Program-made: the position numbers and the translations under genes
In this document: positions 17,105-26,750 of the stretch, in pieces
How positions within the stretch are numbered: the first letter of the stretch is position 1
Layout: the number at the start of each line of letters is the position of its first letter
The notes under the pieces: model-generated
Told to the model about the DNA's origin: nothing
The model's database searches: none
What the model saw: only the letters and a program-made list of their open reading frames with translations
Source: an uncultured Acetatifactor sp.
GTDB taxonomy: Bacteria > Bacillota > Clostridia > Lachnospirales > Lachnospiraceae
Direction: 5' to 3'
Assembly: GCA_910578185.1 (NCBI GenBank)
Contig: CAJTPN010000002.1
Location: forward strand, 148,218-212,217
Length of the DNA: 64,000 bases

Positions 17105-18733
17105 ATGTATCGTTACATGATGAAGAAACGGGGACTTTTTTGCTTGACGGTGGTATTGCTGGCAGTATCCGGCGTGACCGGAACTTTGTTTTCCATTGTC
17201 ATGAGCCGTCTGGTAGACTGTGCCGGAAAAAGCGTTGAGGAACTGCTTGGGACGCTATTGGTAAGTGTCGGCTATGTAGTGGTTTATATTCTGTTGAATA
17301 TAGCGTTTAATTGTTCTAAGGCGGCAGTTTTGACGAATGCCAGATATTATTTGAAAAAAGATGTCTTTGCAGGCATCATGAATCAGGAGGCTGGGAAGTT
17401 TGACATTAAAAACAGCGCCGAATATATCAACGAGCTTGGCAATAATATAAATATGCTTGAATCGTTGTATTTTAATAACATTTTAGGAGCCTTGCAATGC
17501 CTTGTTTCCTTTACTGCGGCGGCTGCAATCTGCATCGCTGTACAGCCGTTGATGCTGGTGTTGATGATGGTTCTGGCATTTATCACAATGTGGATTACAA
17601 AGATGACTGCGGAACCCTTGAAGAGAAGTACTGAAAACTTTGCGGACAGCACAGGAAAATATGTGGCGGAAATTCAGGATGATTTCGGCGGATTCCATCT
17701 GATTCGCACCTCGGGAATCCTGCCCTATATTATTCAAAAGCATGATGGGGTGAACAGGGAAGCGGAAACTGCGAAAAGAAGGAATTCAAATTGCAGGATC
17801 CTGTGTTCCTGTACGGGACAATTTGTTGGAGTGCTTTCAACGGTGCTTGTCATGGCGCTGGCCGCAGGATTTGCTTTAAGGGGAATGATTTCTGTTGGGA
17901 TGGTGATCGCATTCGGACATTTGATTGGTCAGATTGTCTCGCCCATCACACAGATTCCATCCGTCATAGCTAATTTTAACGCATCCAAGCCACTGATGGA
18001 GCGTTTCAGGGCGTTAATGTCAATAGAGGCGGAAGAAGGAACGGAATCAATCCCTTCTCTTTTGGATGGTATTGAAATGGAAGACCTTTCCTTTCGGTAT
18101 CAAAACGAAAGGGAGATATTGCACAGGCTTTCCTATCGCTTCCCGGCAAATGGGCGTTATGCGATTACAGGAAGCAGCGGCAGCGGGAAAAGTACTTTGC
18201 TCGCGCTGCTTCAGGGGTATGATTCCAATTATGAGGGAAACATCTGCTTTGACGGCATAGAGCTCAGGAAACTGACGAGGCAATGTCTTGGAGAATTAAT
18301 GGGAGTGGTGTCCCAGGATACCTTTCTGTTTAATGATACGCTCATAAATAATATTACATTGTACCGCGAAGGATATACGCCGGAGCAAATAGAAGACGCT
18401 GTGGAGCGGGCGGGATTAAGAGCACTTGTGGAAACGCTTCCCGATGGAATGCAGACGGTGGTGAGCGAAAACGGTAAGAACTTTTCGGGCGGTGAGAAGC
18501 AGCGAATTAGCCTTGCAAGGGTACTTCTGCGGAAAAACAGGATATTACTGCTGGATGAATTTACCGCGCATCTGGACCAGCAGACGGCCTGTGAGATAGA
18601 AAAGCGAGTGCTGGGATGCGGAGATTGTACATTGATTGCCGTCACTCACAGGCTTTCTCCGGAAACCTTTAAGCAATATGACCAGGTCCTTGTACTTTCT
18701 CATGGAGAACTTTCCCGTTTGGAAAATCCTTGA
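17105..18733 (+). CDS. ABC exporter, fused membrane and ATPase domains
   Basis: A 542-residue half-transporter of the type-IV exporter class. About five or six membrane spans occupy residues 1-280, and the ATPase follows: Walker A GSSGSGKST with K362, Q-loop SQDTFLF, signature FSGGEKQR, Walker B ILLLDEF, then H-loop VTHR. The D-loop reads AHLD rather than the common SALD. It lacks an N-terminal peptidase domain, but a separate C39-like peptidase lies two genes upstream. It could export a peptide or act as a homodimeric lipid or drug pump. AAGGAGGGG precedes the ATG. Confidence 0.85.
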   Translation: MYRYMMKKRGLFCLTVVLLAVSGVTGTLFSIVMSRLVDCAGKSVEELLGTLLVSVGYVVVYILLNIAFNCSKAAVLTNARYYLKKDVFAGIMNQEAGKFDIKNSAEYINELGNNINMLESLYFNNILGALQCLVSFTAAAAICIAVQPLMLVLMMVLAFITMWITKMTAEPLKRSTENFADSTGKYVAEIQDDFGGFHLIRTSGILPYIIQKHDGVNREAETAKRRNSNCRILCSCTGQFVGVLSTVLVMALAAGFALRGMISVGMVIAFGHLIGQIVSPITQIPSVIANFNASKPLMERFRALMSIEAEEGTESIPSLLDGIEMEDLSFRYQNEREILHRLSYRFPANGRYAITGSSGSGKSTLLALLQGYDSNYEGNICFDGIELRKLTRQCLGELMGVVSQDTFLFNDTLINNITLYREGYTPEQIEDAVERAGLRALVETLPDGMQTVVSENGKNFSGGEKQRISLARVLLRKNRILLLDEFTAHLDQQTACEIEKRVLGCGDCTLIAVTHRLSPETFKQYDQVLVLSHGELSRLENP

Positions 18734-18741
18734 AATTTCTG

Positions 18742-18770
18742 TTGACAAACATAGAGCTTACAGGTATAAT
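18742..18770 (+). promoter_or_regulatory. Consensus sigma-A promoter for the yceD-rpmF unit
   Basis: A perfect TTGACA (18742-18747) and a perfect TATAAT (18765-18770) are 17 bp apart. The leader to the next ATG is about 33 nt. It begins 8 nt after the exporter stop codon. Confidence 0.92.
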
Positions 18771-18809
18771 GAAAAAGTATGTGGATGAAGGTGTTTCAAA
18801 GGAGCCATT

Positions 18810-19328
18810 ATGTTAGTGAACTTATCCGATGTTTTGACATCCGAAGGCAGACAGATGACAAGAGAAGTTCCGCTTGAAATGACCCGTTTTGAAATTGGGC
18901 GGGAAAGTTTTGAGATCATCGAGAAGTCTCCTGTATCTTTTGTCTTTACTAATGTGAAGGAGGGCAAGGCAAAGATCAGCGGCAGGGTGGAGATTACATT
19001 TCAGACAAGTTGTGCCCGCTGTCTGACGGGGGTAAGAACGACATTAAAGCTGGAATTTGAGCATTTTGTAGTTTCTCCGGGAATTGAGGATACAGATGTG
19101 GATGATTTAAGCTATATGGAGGGCTTCCAGTTAGATGTTGATGCCTTTGTACACAATGAAATTTTGGTAAACTGGCCTGTTAAGATTCTATGCAGAGAGG
19201 ACTGTAAGGGAATATGTCCTGTGTGCGGTCAGAATCTGAATATGGGGGAGTGTGGATGCGATACCTTCGTACCCGACCCGCGTATGGCGGTCATACAAGA
19301 TATTTTTAATGCGGATAAGGAGGTGTAA
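18810..19328 (+). CDS. YceD-family DUF177 protein
   Basis: A 172-residue cytoplasmic protein of the DUF177/YceD family. The conserved core is TSCARCLTGV in the middle and, near the end, CREDCKGICPVCGQNLN followed by a CGCD motif. In many bacteria it precedes rpmF, as here, 2 nt from the L32 start. Family knowledge: it has been linked to 23S rRNA accumulation in plants and bacteria; the mechanism is not established. It is expressed from the consensus promoter just upstream. Confidence 0.9.
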   Translation: MLVNLSDVLTSEGRQMTREVPLEMTRFEIGRESFEIIEKSPVSFVFTNVKEGKAKISGRVEITFQTSCARCLTGVRTTLKLEFEHFVVSPGIEDTDVDDLSYMEGFQLDVDAFVHNEILVNWPVKILCREDCKGICPVCGQNLNMGECGCDTFVPDPRMAVIQDIFNADKEV

Positions 19329-19330
19329 CA

Positions 19331-19513
19331 ATGTCTATTTGTCCTAAGAATAAATCTTCTAAGAGCAGAAGGGATAAGAGGAGAGCAAACTGGAAGATGA
19401 GTGCTCCCACTCTGGTAAAGTGCAGCAAGTGCGGCGCCCTTATGGTGCCTCATAGAGTATGTAAAGCCTGCGGATCTTATAACAAGAAGCAGGTTGTCAG
19501 TGTTGACGCATGA
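19331..19513 (+). CDS. rpmF: Ribosomal protein L32
   Basis: A 60-residue protein of the large ribosomal subunit, zinc-binding form, with C31, C34, C44 and C47 forming two CxxC pairs (CSKCGALMVPHRVCKACG). The basic N-terminal part (KNKSSKSRRDKRRA) contacts rRNA. AAGGAGGTG overlaps the end of the preceding gene. A terminator follows, separating it from plsX, although the yceD-rpmF-plsX order is widely conserved. Confidence 0.97.
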   Translation: MSICPKNKSSKSRRDKRRANWKMSAPTLVKCSKCGALMVPHRVCKACGSYNKKQVVSVDA

Positions 19514-19529
19514 GATACACGGCAGATGG

Positions 19530-19556
19530 GGGCGTTCTTAAGAGCGCCCTTTTCTT
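19530..19556 (+). terminator. Terminator after rpmF
   Basis: GGGCGTTC and GAGCGCCC pair around a TTAA tip (19530-19549), followed by TTTTCTT. Confidence 0.75.
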
Positions 19557-19591
19557 ATGCCATAACAAGTGGTGTTTTTGCGAAAAAATCC

Positions 19592-19620
19592 TTGATTTTT
19601 GCTTGGGGTTACATTATAGT
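19592..19620 (+). promoter_or_regulatory. Sigma-A promoter for plsX
   Basis: TTGATT (19592-19597) and TATAGT (19615-19620) are 17 bp apart, with a short leader to the ATG at 19646. It lies just after the rpmF terminator, so plsX-acpP-rnc-smc can be transcribed independently of ribosomal protein genes. Confidence 0.7.
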
Positions 19621-19645
19621 AAAATGAGGAAGCGGGGAACGGACA

Positions 19646-20656
19646 ATGTCGGATTTTGTGAATGTGGCTGTGGATGCAATGGGCGGGGACAATGCGCCTG
19701 TGGAAACCGTGAAGGGAGCGGTGGAGGCTATAACCGCAGATAAGCGTGTAAAAGTATTCCTTGTGGGCAGGGAGCCCGTCATAAAAGAGGAATTGAAAAA
19801 ATATAATTATGATTCTGCACAGTTGGAGATTGTTCATGCGGAGGAAGTCATTGAGACAGGAGAACCACCTGTGATGGCCATCCGCCAAAAAAAGGAGTCC
19901 TCCATCGTGAAGGGCATGCAAATGGTCAGGGACGGAGCGTGCGATGCGCTTGTATCTGCCGGAAGCACCGGAGCGGTTCTTGTGGGAGGACAGGTGATCG
20001 TCGGACGCGTCAAGGGTGTGGAAAGACCGCCTCTGGCGCCCATCATACCCAACATAAATGGCGTCAGCCTTCTGCTTGACTGTGGCGCCAATGTGGATGC
20101 AAAGCCCTCGCAGCTGTTGCAGTTTGCAAAAATGGGAAGCATCTATATGGAGAAAGTTATCGGCATCTGTAATCCCAGGGTGGGTCTGGTGAATATTGGT
20201 GTGGAAGAGGAAAAAGGCAATGCCCTGACAAAGGAAACGTACCCCTTGCTGCGGGATTGCAGGGATATTAATTTTATCGGCAATGTGGAGGCAAGGGATA
20301 TTCCCTTGGGAACGGCTGACGTATTGGTCTGTGAGGCGTTTGCCGGAAATATTGTGTTGAAGATGTTGGAAGGCGTCAGCGATGCCTTGATTCACAAGAT
20401 CAAGGCAGGGATGATGAGCAGCCTGAAGAGCAAAATCGGTGCGCTTCTGGTGAAACCGGCCTTAAAGAAAACGTTAAAAAGTTTCAGTACCGAAGAATAC
20501 GGCGGTGCGCCTTTGCTGGGCCTGAACGGTCTGGTGGTAAAGACACATGGGAGCAGCAAGGCGGTGGAGATCAGGAATTCTATTCTGCAATGCATTGCAT
20601 TTAAAGAACAGAAAATAAATGAAAAGATCAGGGAACAGATGGTTCTCGACGATTGA
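19646..20656 (+). CDS. plsX: Phosphate acyltransferase PlsX
   Basis: A 336-residue peripheral-membrane enzyme that converts acyl-ACP and phosphate to acyl phosphate, the donor used by PlsY (also in this window, near 50 kb). Signatures are VAVDAMGGDNAP at the N-terminus, LVSAGSTGAVLVGG, and YGGAPLLGLNG near the end. It leads an operon with acpP (17 nt away), rnc and smc. The ribosome site is modest (GCGGGGAA). Confidence 0.96.
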   Translation: MSDFVNVAVDAMGGDNAPVETVKGAVEAITADKRVKVFLVGREPVIKEELKKYNYDSAQLEIVHAEEVIETGEPPVMAIRQKKESSIVKGMQMVRDGACDALVSAGSTGAVLVGGQVIVGRVKGVERPPLAPIIPNINGVSLLLDCGANVDAKPSQLLQFAKMGSIYMEKVIGICNPRVGLVNIGVEEEKGNALTKETYPLLRDCRDINFIGNVEARDIPLGTADVLVCEAFAGNIVLKMLEGVSDALIHKIKAGMMSSLKSKIGALLVKPALKKTLKSFSTEEYGGAPLLGLNGLVVKTHGSSKAVEIRNSILQCIAFKEQKINEKIREQMVLDD

Positions 20657-20673
20657 GGAAAGGAGGAAGCAGC

Positions 20674-20904
20674 ATGGAATTTGAAAAGCTGAAAAAAGTA
20701 ATTGCGGAAGTCCTGAATGTGGATCCGGATGAGATTACCATGGAGTCCACTTTTTTAGATGACCTGGGCGCCGATTCGCTGGATGTATTCCAGATTATTA
20801 TGGGTATCGAAGAAGTATTTGATATTGAGATTCCGGCTGATAAGGCAGAAAAAATTTCTACCGTGGAGGAAGCCGTAGAATTGATCAAGGGCGCGTTAGG
20901 ATAA
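20674..20904 (+). CDS. acpP: Acyl carrier protein
   Basis: A 76-residue acidic four-helix carrier. S35 in DDLGADSLD is the 4'-phosphopantetheine attachment site. It carries growing fatty acyl chains and hands them to PlsX. AAGGAGG (20659-20665) identifies the ATG at 20674 over an upstream TTG. It lies between plsX and rnc, the usual clostridial order. Confidence 0.97.
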   Translation: MEFEKLKKVIAEVLNVDPDEITMESTFLDDLGADSLDVFQIIMGIEEVFDIEIPADKAEKISTVEEAVELIKGALG

Positions 20905-20922
20905 ATAAACGGTATTTCATAA

Positions 20923-20946
20923 GAGCAGTCCGCTATGTGGCTGCTC
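20923..20946 (+). terminator. Weak hairpin between acpP and rnc
   Basis: GAGCAG (20923-20928) pairs with CTGCTC (20941-20946), followed by only GTTTGCATT. It may attenuate read-through from the highly expressed acpP into rnc-smc. Confidence 0.4.
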
Positions 20947-20977
20947 GTTTGCATTAAGCGGGTAAGGAGAAGAAAAA

Positions 20978-21694
20978 ATGACAGAGGAAGGTTATACTCT
21001 GGAAATGTTGGAAAAGCGCATCGGTTATCGATTTTCTAATCCGGCATTATTACAGCAGGCAATGACCCATAGCTCTTTTACCAATGAACAGAGGATATGT
21101 AAACTGGAAAATTACGAGCGATTGGAATTCTTGGGGGATGCAGTGCTGGAGCTGGTATCCAGCGAATTTTTGTTTCGGGAGCATGCCGCCATGCCGGAAG
21201 GGGAGCTGACCAAAATGAGGGCCTCCATGGTATGTGAACCGTCTCTCGCCTTCTGCGCCAAAGATTTGGAGCTTGGAAAATTCATACTGTTGGGAAAGGG
21301 AGAGGAGAATACCGGCGGACGTAACCGTGACAGCATTACAAGCGATGTCATGGAGGCGGTGATCGGCGCGATTTACCTGGATGGGGGCATGGAGGCAGCC
21401 AAAGCATTCATTAATCGTTTTGTCCTGTCCGATTTGGAGGACAAACAGCTTTTTTATGACAGCAAGAGCAATTTGCAGGAATTGATCCAGGGAAAACTGA
21501 AAAAGGAGTACAGCTATGAATTGCTTGAGGTGACAGGCCCGGAGCATGATAAGGTATTCCGAGTTTCCGTGCGGATGGAAGGAAAAATTCTGGGAGACGG
21601 CGAGGGAAAAACAAAAAAAGCGGCGGAACAGCAGGCTGCCTATCAGGCGCTGCTATTTCTGAGGGATAGAGGCTATGTATTTAAAAAGTATTGA
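20978..21694 (+). CDS. rnc: Ribonuclease III
   Basis: A 238-residue endonuclease for double-stranded RNA that processes rRNA and structured mRNAs. The signature YERLEFLGDAVLEL carries the metal-binding Glu/Asp, and DVMEAVIGAIYLDGG the second acidic set. Residues from about 160 form the double-stranded RNA-binding domain (KSNLQELIQGKL, then KKAAEQQAAYQAL). The last 20 nt overlap smc. GGTAAGGAG lies before the ATG. Confidence 0.96.
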   Translation: MTEEGYTLEMLEKRIGYRFSNPALLQQAMTHSSFTNEQRICKLENYERLEFLGDAVLELVSSEFLFREHAAMPEGELTKMRASMVCEPSLAFCAKDLELGKFILLGKGEENTGGRNRDSITSDVMEAVIGAIYLDGGMEAAKAFINRFVLSDLEDKQLFYDSKSNLQELIQGKLKKEYSYELLEVTGPEHDKVFRVSVRMEGKILGDGEGKTKKAAEQQAAYQALLFLRDRGYVFKKY

Positions 21695-24600
21695 GGTGCA
21701 GGGATTTAAGTCCTTTGCCAACAAAATAAATTTTCAGTTCCATAACGGCATTACGGGAATTGTGGGACCTAATGGGAGCGGCAAAAGTAATGTGGCGGAC
21801 GCCGTCCGCTGGGTTTTGGGAGAACAGCGCGTCAAGCAGCTGCGCGGTGCAAGCATGCAGGATGTCATTTTCTCGGGCACGGAGAATAGAAAGCCTTTGA
21901 GCTATGCTTATGTGGCCATCACTTTGGACAATGCCGATCGTCAGTTGGCGATTGACTTCCCCGAAGTGACGGTGGCAAGGCGTATTTACCGTTCCGGAGA
22001 AAGCGAATATCTGATGAATGGGAGTCCCTGCAGATTAAAGGACGTAAATGAATTATTTTATGATACCGGTATTGGCAAGGAAGGATATTCCATTATCGGA
22101 CAGGGTCAGATTGATAAAATATTGAGCGGAAAACCCGAGGAGCGCAGGGAACTTTTTGATGAGGCTGCCGGAATCGTTAAATTTAAGAGAAGGAAGGCCG
22201 CGGCCCAGACCAAACTGGAAAATGAAAAACAGAATCTGGTTCGAGTCAATGACATATTGTCCGAACTGGAAAAGCAGATGGGCCCTTTGGAGCGTCAGTC
22301 TGAGACGGCTAAGAACTATCTGCGCAAGCGGGAATCGTTGAAAACATTGGACGTGAATGTATTCCTGCTGGAAAACACACGTATCAGGGAGCAGCTGCAG
22401 ACGGTTGAAAGACAATATGATATTTCCAACGGCGAATTATCGGAGGCAAGAACCGATTACGAACAGATAAAGGACGAGTACGATCGTATTCAGGGAGAGC
22501 TTGAAGCGCTGGAGGAGGCCATTGATCAGGCCAGAAGTACCGTCACTGACGCAGGGTTGATGAGGGGAAAGCTTGAGGGTGAAAGAAATGTCTTAAAAGA
22601 ACAGATCAATTCCGCCAAGGGCAGCGAGACGCATTTGAACAGCCGGAAAAGTGCATTGGAAGAGGAAATTGCCAGAAGGGAACAGGATAAGGAGAATATT
22701 GTAAGCGAGAAGACCCAGGCGGATACTCAGGTACAGGAAATTCTCGGCGCGGCAGAGGCTGCGAGATCCCGGCTGGAGAAGATTCAAAACAAAATTGCTT
22801 TGCTGAATGGCGAGATCGAAACAGGGAAAAATACCATCATTGGCGAATTGAACCAGAGAGCAACCATAAAGTCTAAGATGGGACGCTTTGATACCATGAT
22901 GGAGCAGATTAATATCAGAAGAGCAGAGTTGAATTCCAGATTGTTACGCGCCAAATCTGATGAGGCTGCAAGAGAAGAAACCATCAAAAAACTGGAAAAT
23001 GTCTTTGAGACTGTCACGGAGGAGATTCGTGTTCTGAATGAACGACAGGCATCTGCAGAGAAAGCCCTGGGAGAGATCAGAGAAGAACTTACTCAAAAAG
23101 ATGCCCGGCTGCGGGAAAATCAGAGCGCTTTCCACATGGAGAAGTCCAAGTTAGAAGCGCTGTCTAATTTGACCGAACGCTATGAGGGGTACGGCGGCAG
23201 CGTTAAAAAGGTGATGGAGCAGAAGGAGAAGACAAAGGGCATCATCGGCGTTGTGGCGGATATTATTAAGGTGGGGAAAGATTACGAGGTTGCCATAGAG
23301 ACTGCTCTGGGGGGGAATATTCAGAATATAGTTACCGATAATGAAGAAACGGCCAAGAAAATGATCGCATATCTGAAAGCCGGGAAGCTGGGAAGGGCAA
23401 CTTTTCTTCCGTTGACAAGCCTGAAGGAGCCTCAAAAGTTCAAGAATCCGGAAGTTCTCTCCGAGCCGGGGGTTATCGGCATGGCGGACGAATTGGTACA
23501 GATTGAGGATGCGTACAAAGATGTGGCAAGATCTTTGTTGGGGCGGATTGTGGTGGTGGATCATGTGGATCATGCCGTTTGTATCGCCAGAAAATATAAA
23601 TATGGTGTCCGCATTGTGACCCTGGAAGGGGAGCAGCTGGTTCCGGGCGGTGCCATCAGCGGAGGTGCTTTTAAGAACAGCAGCAATCTTCTGGGCAGGA
23701 GGCGTGAACTGGACGAGCTGGAGGTCAATGTCCGGAAACTGCAGGAAGCAATTTCTAAAATCAATAAAGAGATTGAAGATACAAAGGCAAGAAGAAACAG
23801 ACTGCGTGTGGACGTAGAGGCGCTGAAGAATGATATCCAGAGAAAATCCATAGAACAGAATGCGGCAAGACTGAATATCAGTCAGACCAGAGAACGGATG
23901 GAAGAGGAAGTGGAGGGAGCGGCTTCTCTGCGGCTGGAAGAAAAAGAGATAGAAGACAAGATACTGGAAATCAGGAAAGAAAAGGAAATCATTGTAGAGG
24001 AGCTTTCCGCCAGCGAGGAATTGGAACGACATACACAGGAACAAATCGCCCTGTTTCAGGAAGAATTGACAAAGCAGCGGCTGGAAGAGACAAGCGCTGC
24101 CGCGCACGTGTCCGAATGGGATGTTAAAGTTGAAAAGATACGTCAGGCCCAGGACTTTAAGCAGGCAAATATAGAGCGTATCGATGGGGAAATCGCCCGT
24201 GCGCAGGCGGAACTGTCAGAAGTTTTGCAGGCATTGACGGATACCCGCCGGGAAGCGGAACGCAAAGAAGAAAGCATTATAGAAATAGAAAAGACAATCG
24301 CAGCATCCTTTGACGCCCAGAATGCATCACAAGAAAAGCTGAAAAAAGACATGGAACGGAAGGAGGTGTTATCGGCAAGCCAAAAGAACTTTTTCAAAAG
24401 ACGGGAGGAACTGTCCGATAAACTGTCGGCGTTGGATAAAGAAGTTTACCGCCTGAACGCGCAGAAGGAGAAATTGGAAGAATCCATGGAGGCACAGATC
24501 AATTATATGTGGGATGAATATGAAATCACATTGAGCGCTGCTGCTTCCGCACGGGATGAAAGTATGACGGATCTCTCCGCAATGAAGAAAGAAATTGCTT

Positions 24601-25235
24601 CGTTAAAGGAGCAGATCAAGAAGCTTGGAGACGTCAATGTAAACGCCATCGAAGATTATAAGAATTTAATGGAGCGCTTTACCTTTATGAAAACCCAACA
24701 CGACGACCTTGTGGAGGCCCAAAAAGCGCTGGAGGGAATCATTCAGGAATTGGACAGCGCCATGAGGAAGCAGTTTGCAGAGAAATTTGAGGAGATTGGG
24801 CGGGAATTTGACAAGGTATTTAAGGAACTGTTTGGGGGCGGCAAGGGAACGCTGGAGCTGATAGAAGAAGAGGATATTCTGGAGGCAGGTATTCGCATTA
24901 TCGCACAGCCCCCCGGCAAGAAGCTGCAGAATATGATGCAGCTGTCCGGCGGCGAAAAGGCGCTGACGGCGATTTCTCTGTTGTTTGCCATACAGAACCT
25001 GAAGCCATCCCCGTTCTGTCTGCTGGATGAGATCGAGGCGGCTTTGGATGACTCCAATGTGGGCAGATTTGCAAAATATCTACATAAGCTGACAAAGAAT
25101 ACCCAGTTTATTGTCATCACACACCGAAGAGGAACCATGGAACAGGTAGACAGGCTCTATGGTATTACCATGCAGGAAAAGGGCGTTTCCACACTGGTGA
25201 GCGTCAACTTAATTGACAAGGAGCTTGATGATTAG
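21675..25235 (+). CDS. smc: Chromosome segregation protein SMC
   Basis: A 1186-residue condensin ATPase. The N-terminal half-site has Walker A GPNGSGKSN with K37. Long coiled coils flank a hinge (roughly 515-660, including DYEVAIETALGGNIQNIV). The C-terminal head has signature LSGGEK at 1090-1095 and Walker B FCLLDEIEAALDD. It works with ScpA and ScpB (not in this window) to organise and segregate chromosomes. It starts inside rnc, and ftsY follows; rnc-smc-ftsY is a conserved order in Firmicutes. Confidence 0.97.
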   Translation: MYLKSIEVQGFKSFANKINFQFHNGITGIVGPNGSGKSNVADAVRWVLGEQRVKQLRGASMQDVIFSGTENRKPLSYAYVAITLDNADRQLAIDFPEVTVARRIYRSGESEYLMNGSPCRLKDVNELFYDTGIGKEGYSIIGQGQIDKILSGKPEERRELFDEAAGIVKFKRRKAAAQTKLENEKQNLVRVNDILSELEKQMGPLERQSETAKNYLRKRESLKTLDVNVFLLENTRIREQLQTVERQYDISNGELSEARTDYEQIKDEYDRIQGELEALEEAIDQARSTVTDAGLMRGKLEGERNVLKEQINSAKGSETHLNSRKSALEEEIARREQDKENIVSEKTQADTQVQEILGAAEAARSRLEKIQNKIALLNGEIETGKNTIIGELNQRATIKSKMGRFDTMMEQINIRRAELNSRLLRAKSDEAAREETIKKLENVFETVTEEIRVLNERQASAEKALGEIREELTQKDARLRENQSAFHMEKSKLEALSNLTERYEGYGGSVKKVMEQKEKTKGIIGVVADIIKVGKDYEVAIETALGGNIQNIVTDNEETAKKMIAYLKAGKLGRATFLPLTSLKEPQKFKNPEVLSEPGVIGMADELVQIEDAYKDVARSLLGRIVVVDHVDHAVCIARKYKYGVRIVTLEGEQLVPGGAISGGAFKNSSNLLGRRRELDELEVNVRKLQEAISKINKEIEDTKARRNRLRVDVEALKNDIQRKSIEQNAARLNISQTRERMEEEVEGAASLRLEEKEIEDKILEIRKEKEIIVEELSASEELERHTQEQIALFQEELTKQRLEETSAAAHVSEWDVKVEKIRQAQDFKQANIERIDGEIARAQAELSEVLQALTDTRREAERKEESIIEIEKTIAASFDAQNASQEKLKKDMERKEVLSASQKNFFKRREELSDKLSALDKEVYRLNAQKEKLEESMEAQINYMWDEYEITLSAAASARDESMTDLSAMKKEIASLKEQIKKLGDVNVNAIEDYKNLMERFTFMKTQHDDLVEAQKALEGIIQELDSAMRKQFAEKFEEIGREFDKVFKELFGGGKGTLELIEEEDILEAGIRIIAQPPGKKLQNMMQLSGGEKALTAISLLFAIQNLKPSPFCLLDEIEAALDDSNVGRFAKYLHKLTKNTQFIVITHRRGTMEQVDRLYGITMQEKGVSTLVSVNLIDKELDD

Positions 25236-25272
25236 AGTCGGTTCGGTTACGAAACCGGGATGGGGAGTGATT

Positions 25273-26673
25273 ATGTTATTTGGTAAAAAGAGAATCAAAA
25301 AGAAGAAATTATCTGCGGAAGAGGAATTCTTTACAGAAGGCAGGGATTCCGATGAAAAGGCGGAGGCTTCCACGGAAAGTCCATTCGGCAAAACGGTATC
25401 TCCCAATGCCTCCAACATGGGTGAAAAAGAGTGTAACTCAGAGGACACTGGGGCTGCTTTGAGCAGGGACAAATCGTTTGACAGAGGAGCCACAGAGGAA
25501 TCATATACAAAAGAGGATTGGGTGGGAAAAAGAGAATGCAATCTGCCGGATTCCGCAGAAAAACAGGAAATTGAGCCAAAACCTCAAGGGGATGGGGCTT
25601 CTTCGGAGGGAAGCGTTTCAGAAGGAGATACTCCAGTGGCAGAAAGCGGCTCCGGGGTTGCAGATGCCGATATGCACGGGGAGGACGCCGAGGAAGAAAA
25701 CACGCTGCAAAACGATTCTTTCCAGGAGAAAAAGTATAAAGAAAAAAAAGGCTTTTTTGCCAGATTGAAAGAGGGACTGGCAAAGACGAGAAATAATATT
25801 GTCAGGGGAATCGATTCCCTGTTTAACGGTTTCTCTGCCATTGATGATGACTTTTATGAAGAGCTGGAAGAGATTCTCATCATGGGCGATATCGGTGTCA
25901 ATGCCACCACAGAGATTGTCGCAAGGCTCAAAGCGCAGATAAAAGAACAGAGAATTAAAGAACCCAGAGAATGCAAACAGTTGTTGATTGAAGGGATAAA
26001 GGAACAGATGCGTGTAGACGCCACGGCGTACGACTTTGAAAAGCGTCAGTCCGTGATCATGGTGATCGGCGTCAACGGTGTGGGAAAAACCACATCAGTG
26101 GGCAAACTGGCGGGCAAACTAAAGGATCAGGGCCGAAGGGTGCTGATCGCGGCAGCCGATACTTTCCGGGCAGCTGCGGGAGATCAGCTTGCAGAATGGG
26201 CGAGACGTGCGGACGTTCCCATGGTGGGCGGCAATGAGGGCGCAGACCCTGCCAGCGTAGTCTTTGACGCAGTCAACGCGGCTAAGGCAAGAGGAGTGGA
26301 TGTACTGCTGATTGACACCGCCGGACGACTGCATAACAAGAAGAATCTGATGGAAGAGCTTCGAAAGATGAATCGGATTATCGACAGAGAATTCCCGGAT
26401 GCACATCGTGAGAATCTGATTGTGCTGGATGGCACCACAGGTCAGAATGCCCTGGTGCAGGCGAGAGAGTTTGGCACTGTAGCAGATCTGACAGGTATTA
26501 TACTGACAAAGATGGACGGTACGGCCAAGGGGGGAATTGCGGTTGCGATTCAGTCGGAGCTGCATGTTCCGGTAAAATATATCGGTGTCGGAGAAACCAT
26601 TGAGGATCTGCAGAAATTTGACTCGGATGAGTTTGTGAACGCCTTGTTTGATGTAAAGACGGATGAGGACTGA
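25273..26673 (+). CDS. ftsY: Signal recognition particle receptor FtsY
   Basis: A 466-residue GTPase that docks SRP-ribosome complexes at the membrane; its partner ffh is also in this window at 31 kb. Residues 20-150 are an acidic, low-complexity A domain, longer than in Bacillus FtsY. The NG domain follows: P-loop GVNGVGKTT with K272, DTFRAAAGDQL, LLIDTAGRL and TKMDGTAKGG. GGGGAG (25262-25267) supports the ATG at 25273; an in-frame ATG at 25213 overlaps smc and is less likely. Confidence 0.94.
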   Translation: MLFGKKRIKKKKLSAEEEFFTEGRDSDEKAEASTESPFGKTVSPNASNMGEKECNSEDTGAALSRDKSFDRGATEESYTKEDWVGKRECNLPDSAEKQEIEPKPQGDGASSEGSVSEGDTPVAESGSGVADADMHGEDAEEENTLQNDSFQEKKYKEKKGFFARLKEGLAKTRNNIVRGIDSLFNGFSAIDDDFYEELEEILIMGDIGVNATTEIVARLKAQIKEQRIKEPRECKQLLIEGIKEQMRVDATAYDFEKRQSVIMVIGVNGVGKTTSVGKLAGKLKDQGRRVLIAAADTFRAAAGDQLAEWARRADVPMVGGNEGADPASVVFDAVNAAKARGVDVLLIDTAGRLHNKKNLMEELRKMNRIIDREFPDAHRENLIVLDGTTGQNALVQAREFGTVADLTGIILTKMDGTAKGGIAVAIQSELHVPVKYIGVGETIEDLQKFDSDEFVNALFDVKTDED

Positions 26674-26750
26674 AGACCGTATATGCAATGCAGCTAATGT
26701 CCTATAGACTAAGATTAGGGAGGATGAGTATTGTACAAATGGAAGAAGAA

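Noticed and set aside
19538..20395. 285-codon minus-strand frame over plsX
   Set aside because: Antisense to conserved plsX, no ribosome site, His/Cys-rich chance composition.
23151..24107. 318-codon minus-strand frame inside smc
   Set aside because: It mirrors the coiled-coil codons of SMC; its product is a Leu/Phe-rich artefact.
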